Positions 5,816 through 5,942 of a DNA stretch of 5,942 nucleotides are shown here, piece by piece; the stretch's first letter is position 1; the number at the start of each line of letters is the position of its first letter. Under the pieces are notes generated by a model, which made no database searches, was not told the DNA's origin, and saw only the letters and a program-made list of their open reading frames with translations. The translations under genes were made by a program, and so were the position numbers. This DNA is from Phycisphaerae bacterium (GTDB lineage Bacteria; Planctomycetota; Phycisphaerae; UBA1845; Fen-1342), in assembly GCA_022842805.1 (NCBI GenBank), contig JALHOX010000289.1:1-5942 (forward strand), written 5' to 3'.

Positions 5816-5830
5816 CCTGGAGTTACGTTC

Positions 5831-5942
5831 ATGGCCAAGGTGACGCGCACGCGTACCACGAAGAAATCCGAAGGCGACGACGCCGACCTGCAGAATGATC
5901 CGGCCCCGCCGCCGGCTCCCGCGCCACGCGCCGCCCGCGCCG
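5831..5942 (+). CDS. N-terminus of an unidentified protein, possibly transcription termination factor Rho
   Basis: An ATG at 5831 is preceded by GGAG (5819-5822) at an 8-base spacing, and the frame is open to the window end (37 codons). The protein begins MAKVTRTRTTKKSEGDD, then becomes rich in Pro and Ala. This is a low-complexity, initially basic N-terminal extension with no recognisable domain yet. In planctomycetes coaE is, as I recall, often followed by rho, and Rho there carries a long disordered Lys/Arg/Pro/Ala-rich N-terminal extension; that is the reason for the guess. Nothing in the visible residues proves it. A ribosomal or DNA-binding protein with a similar tail is equally compatible with the sequence alone. 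It could share a transcript with coaE. Confidence 0.6.
   Translation, partial: MAKVTRTRTTKKSEGDDADLQNDPAPPPAPAPRAARA

Noticed and set aside
5799..5827. TTGACG at 5799-5804 as a promoter -35 element
   Set aside because: At the proper spacing there is no -10-like hexamer; the position (5822-5827) overlaps the ribosome binding site and would place the transcription start at or past the ATG.

Overview
The window is high-GC bacterial DNA, probably one end of an assembled contig. The first 18 bases are Illumina adapter, not genome. No taxonomic marker is present. A planctomycete or close relative is the best guess. It rests on a Bacillus-type succinate dehydrogenase, a homodimeric AceE, the style of CoaE, CoaE followed by a gene with a low-complexity Lys/Ala/Pro-rich N-terminus (likely rho), and heptamer-built palindromic intergenic DNA. 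This is inference.

Layout. Positions 19-672 hold the C-terminal third or so of sdhA (+), cut by the contig edge. Positions 673-832 are an unusually long gap inside the sdh operon, almost filled by a 35-36 bp inverted repeat whose arms are each five degenerate heptamers. sdhB (+) follows at 833-1633 and ends in an 8-bp tandem repeat and a hairpin terminator near 1671-1695. Positions 1696-2083 hold no confident gene: a small hairpin (1712-1731), a possible minus-strand gene remnant (1764-2006) and a large nested hairpin (2024-2075) just past the 3' end of aceE. aceE (-) fills 2084-4885 and converges on sdhB. A 212-bp divergent spacer with two inverted repeats separates it from coaE (+, 5098-5733). 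After a 97-bp gap, a partial gene with a good ribosome binding site starts at 5831 and runs off the end; transcription factor Rho is the best guess.

The recognised genes are housekeeping carbon metabolism. AceE starts oxidative decarboxylation of pyruvate towards acetyl-CoA, CoaE makes the CoA that this needs, and SdhAB oxidises succinate in the TCA cycle and feeds electrons to quinone. I see no defence system, integrase, transposase, CRISPR array, tRNA or rRNA. The least explained signals are non-coding: the heptamer inverted repeat within sdhAB, the nested hairpin behind aceE, and the possible gene remnant between sdhB and aceE.
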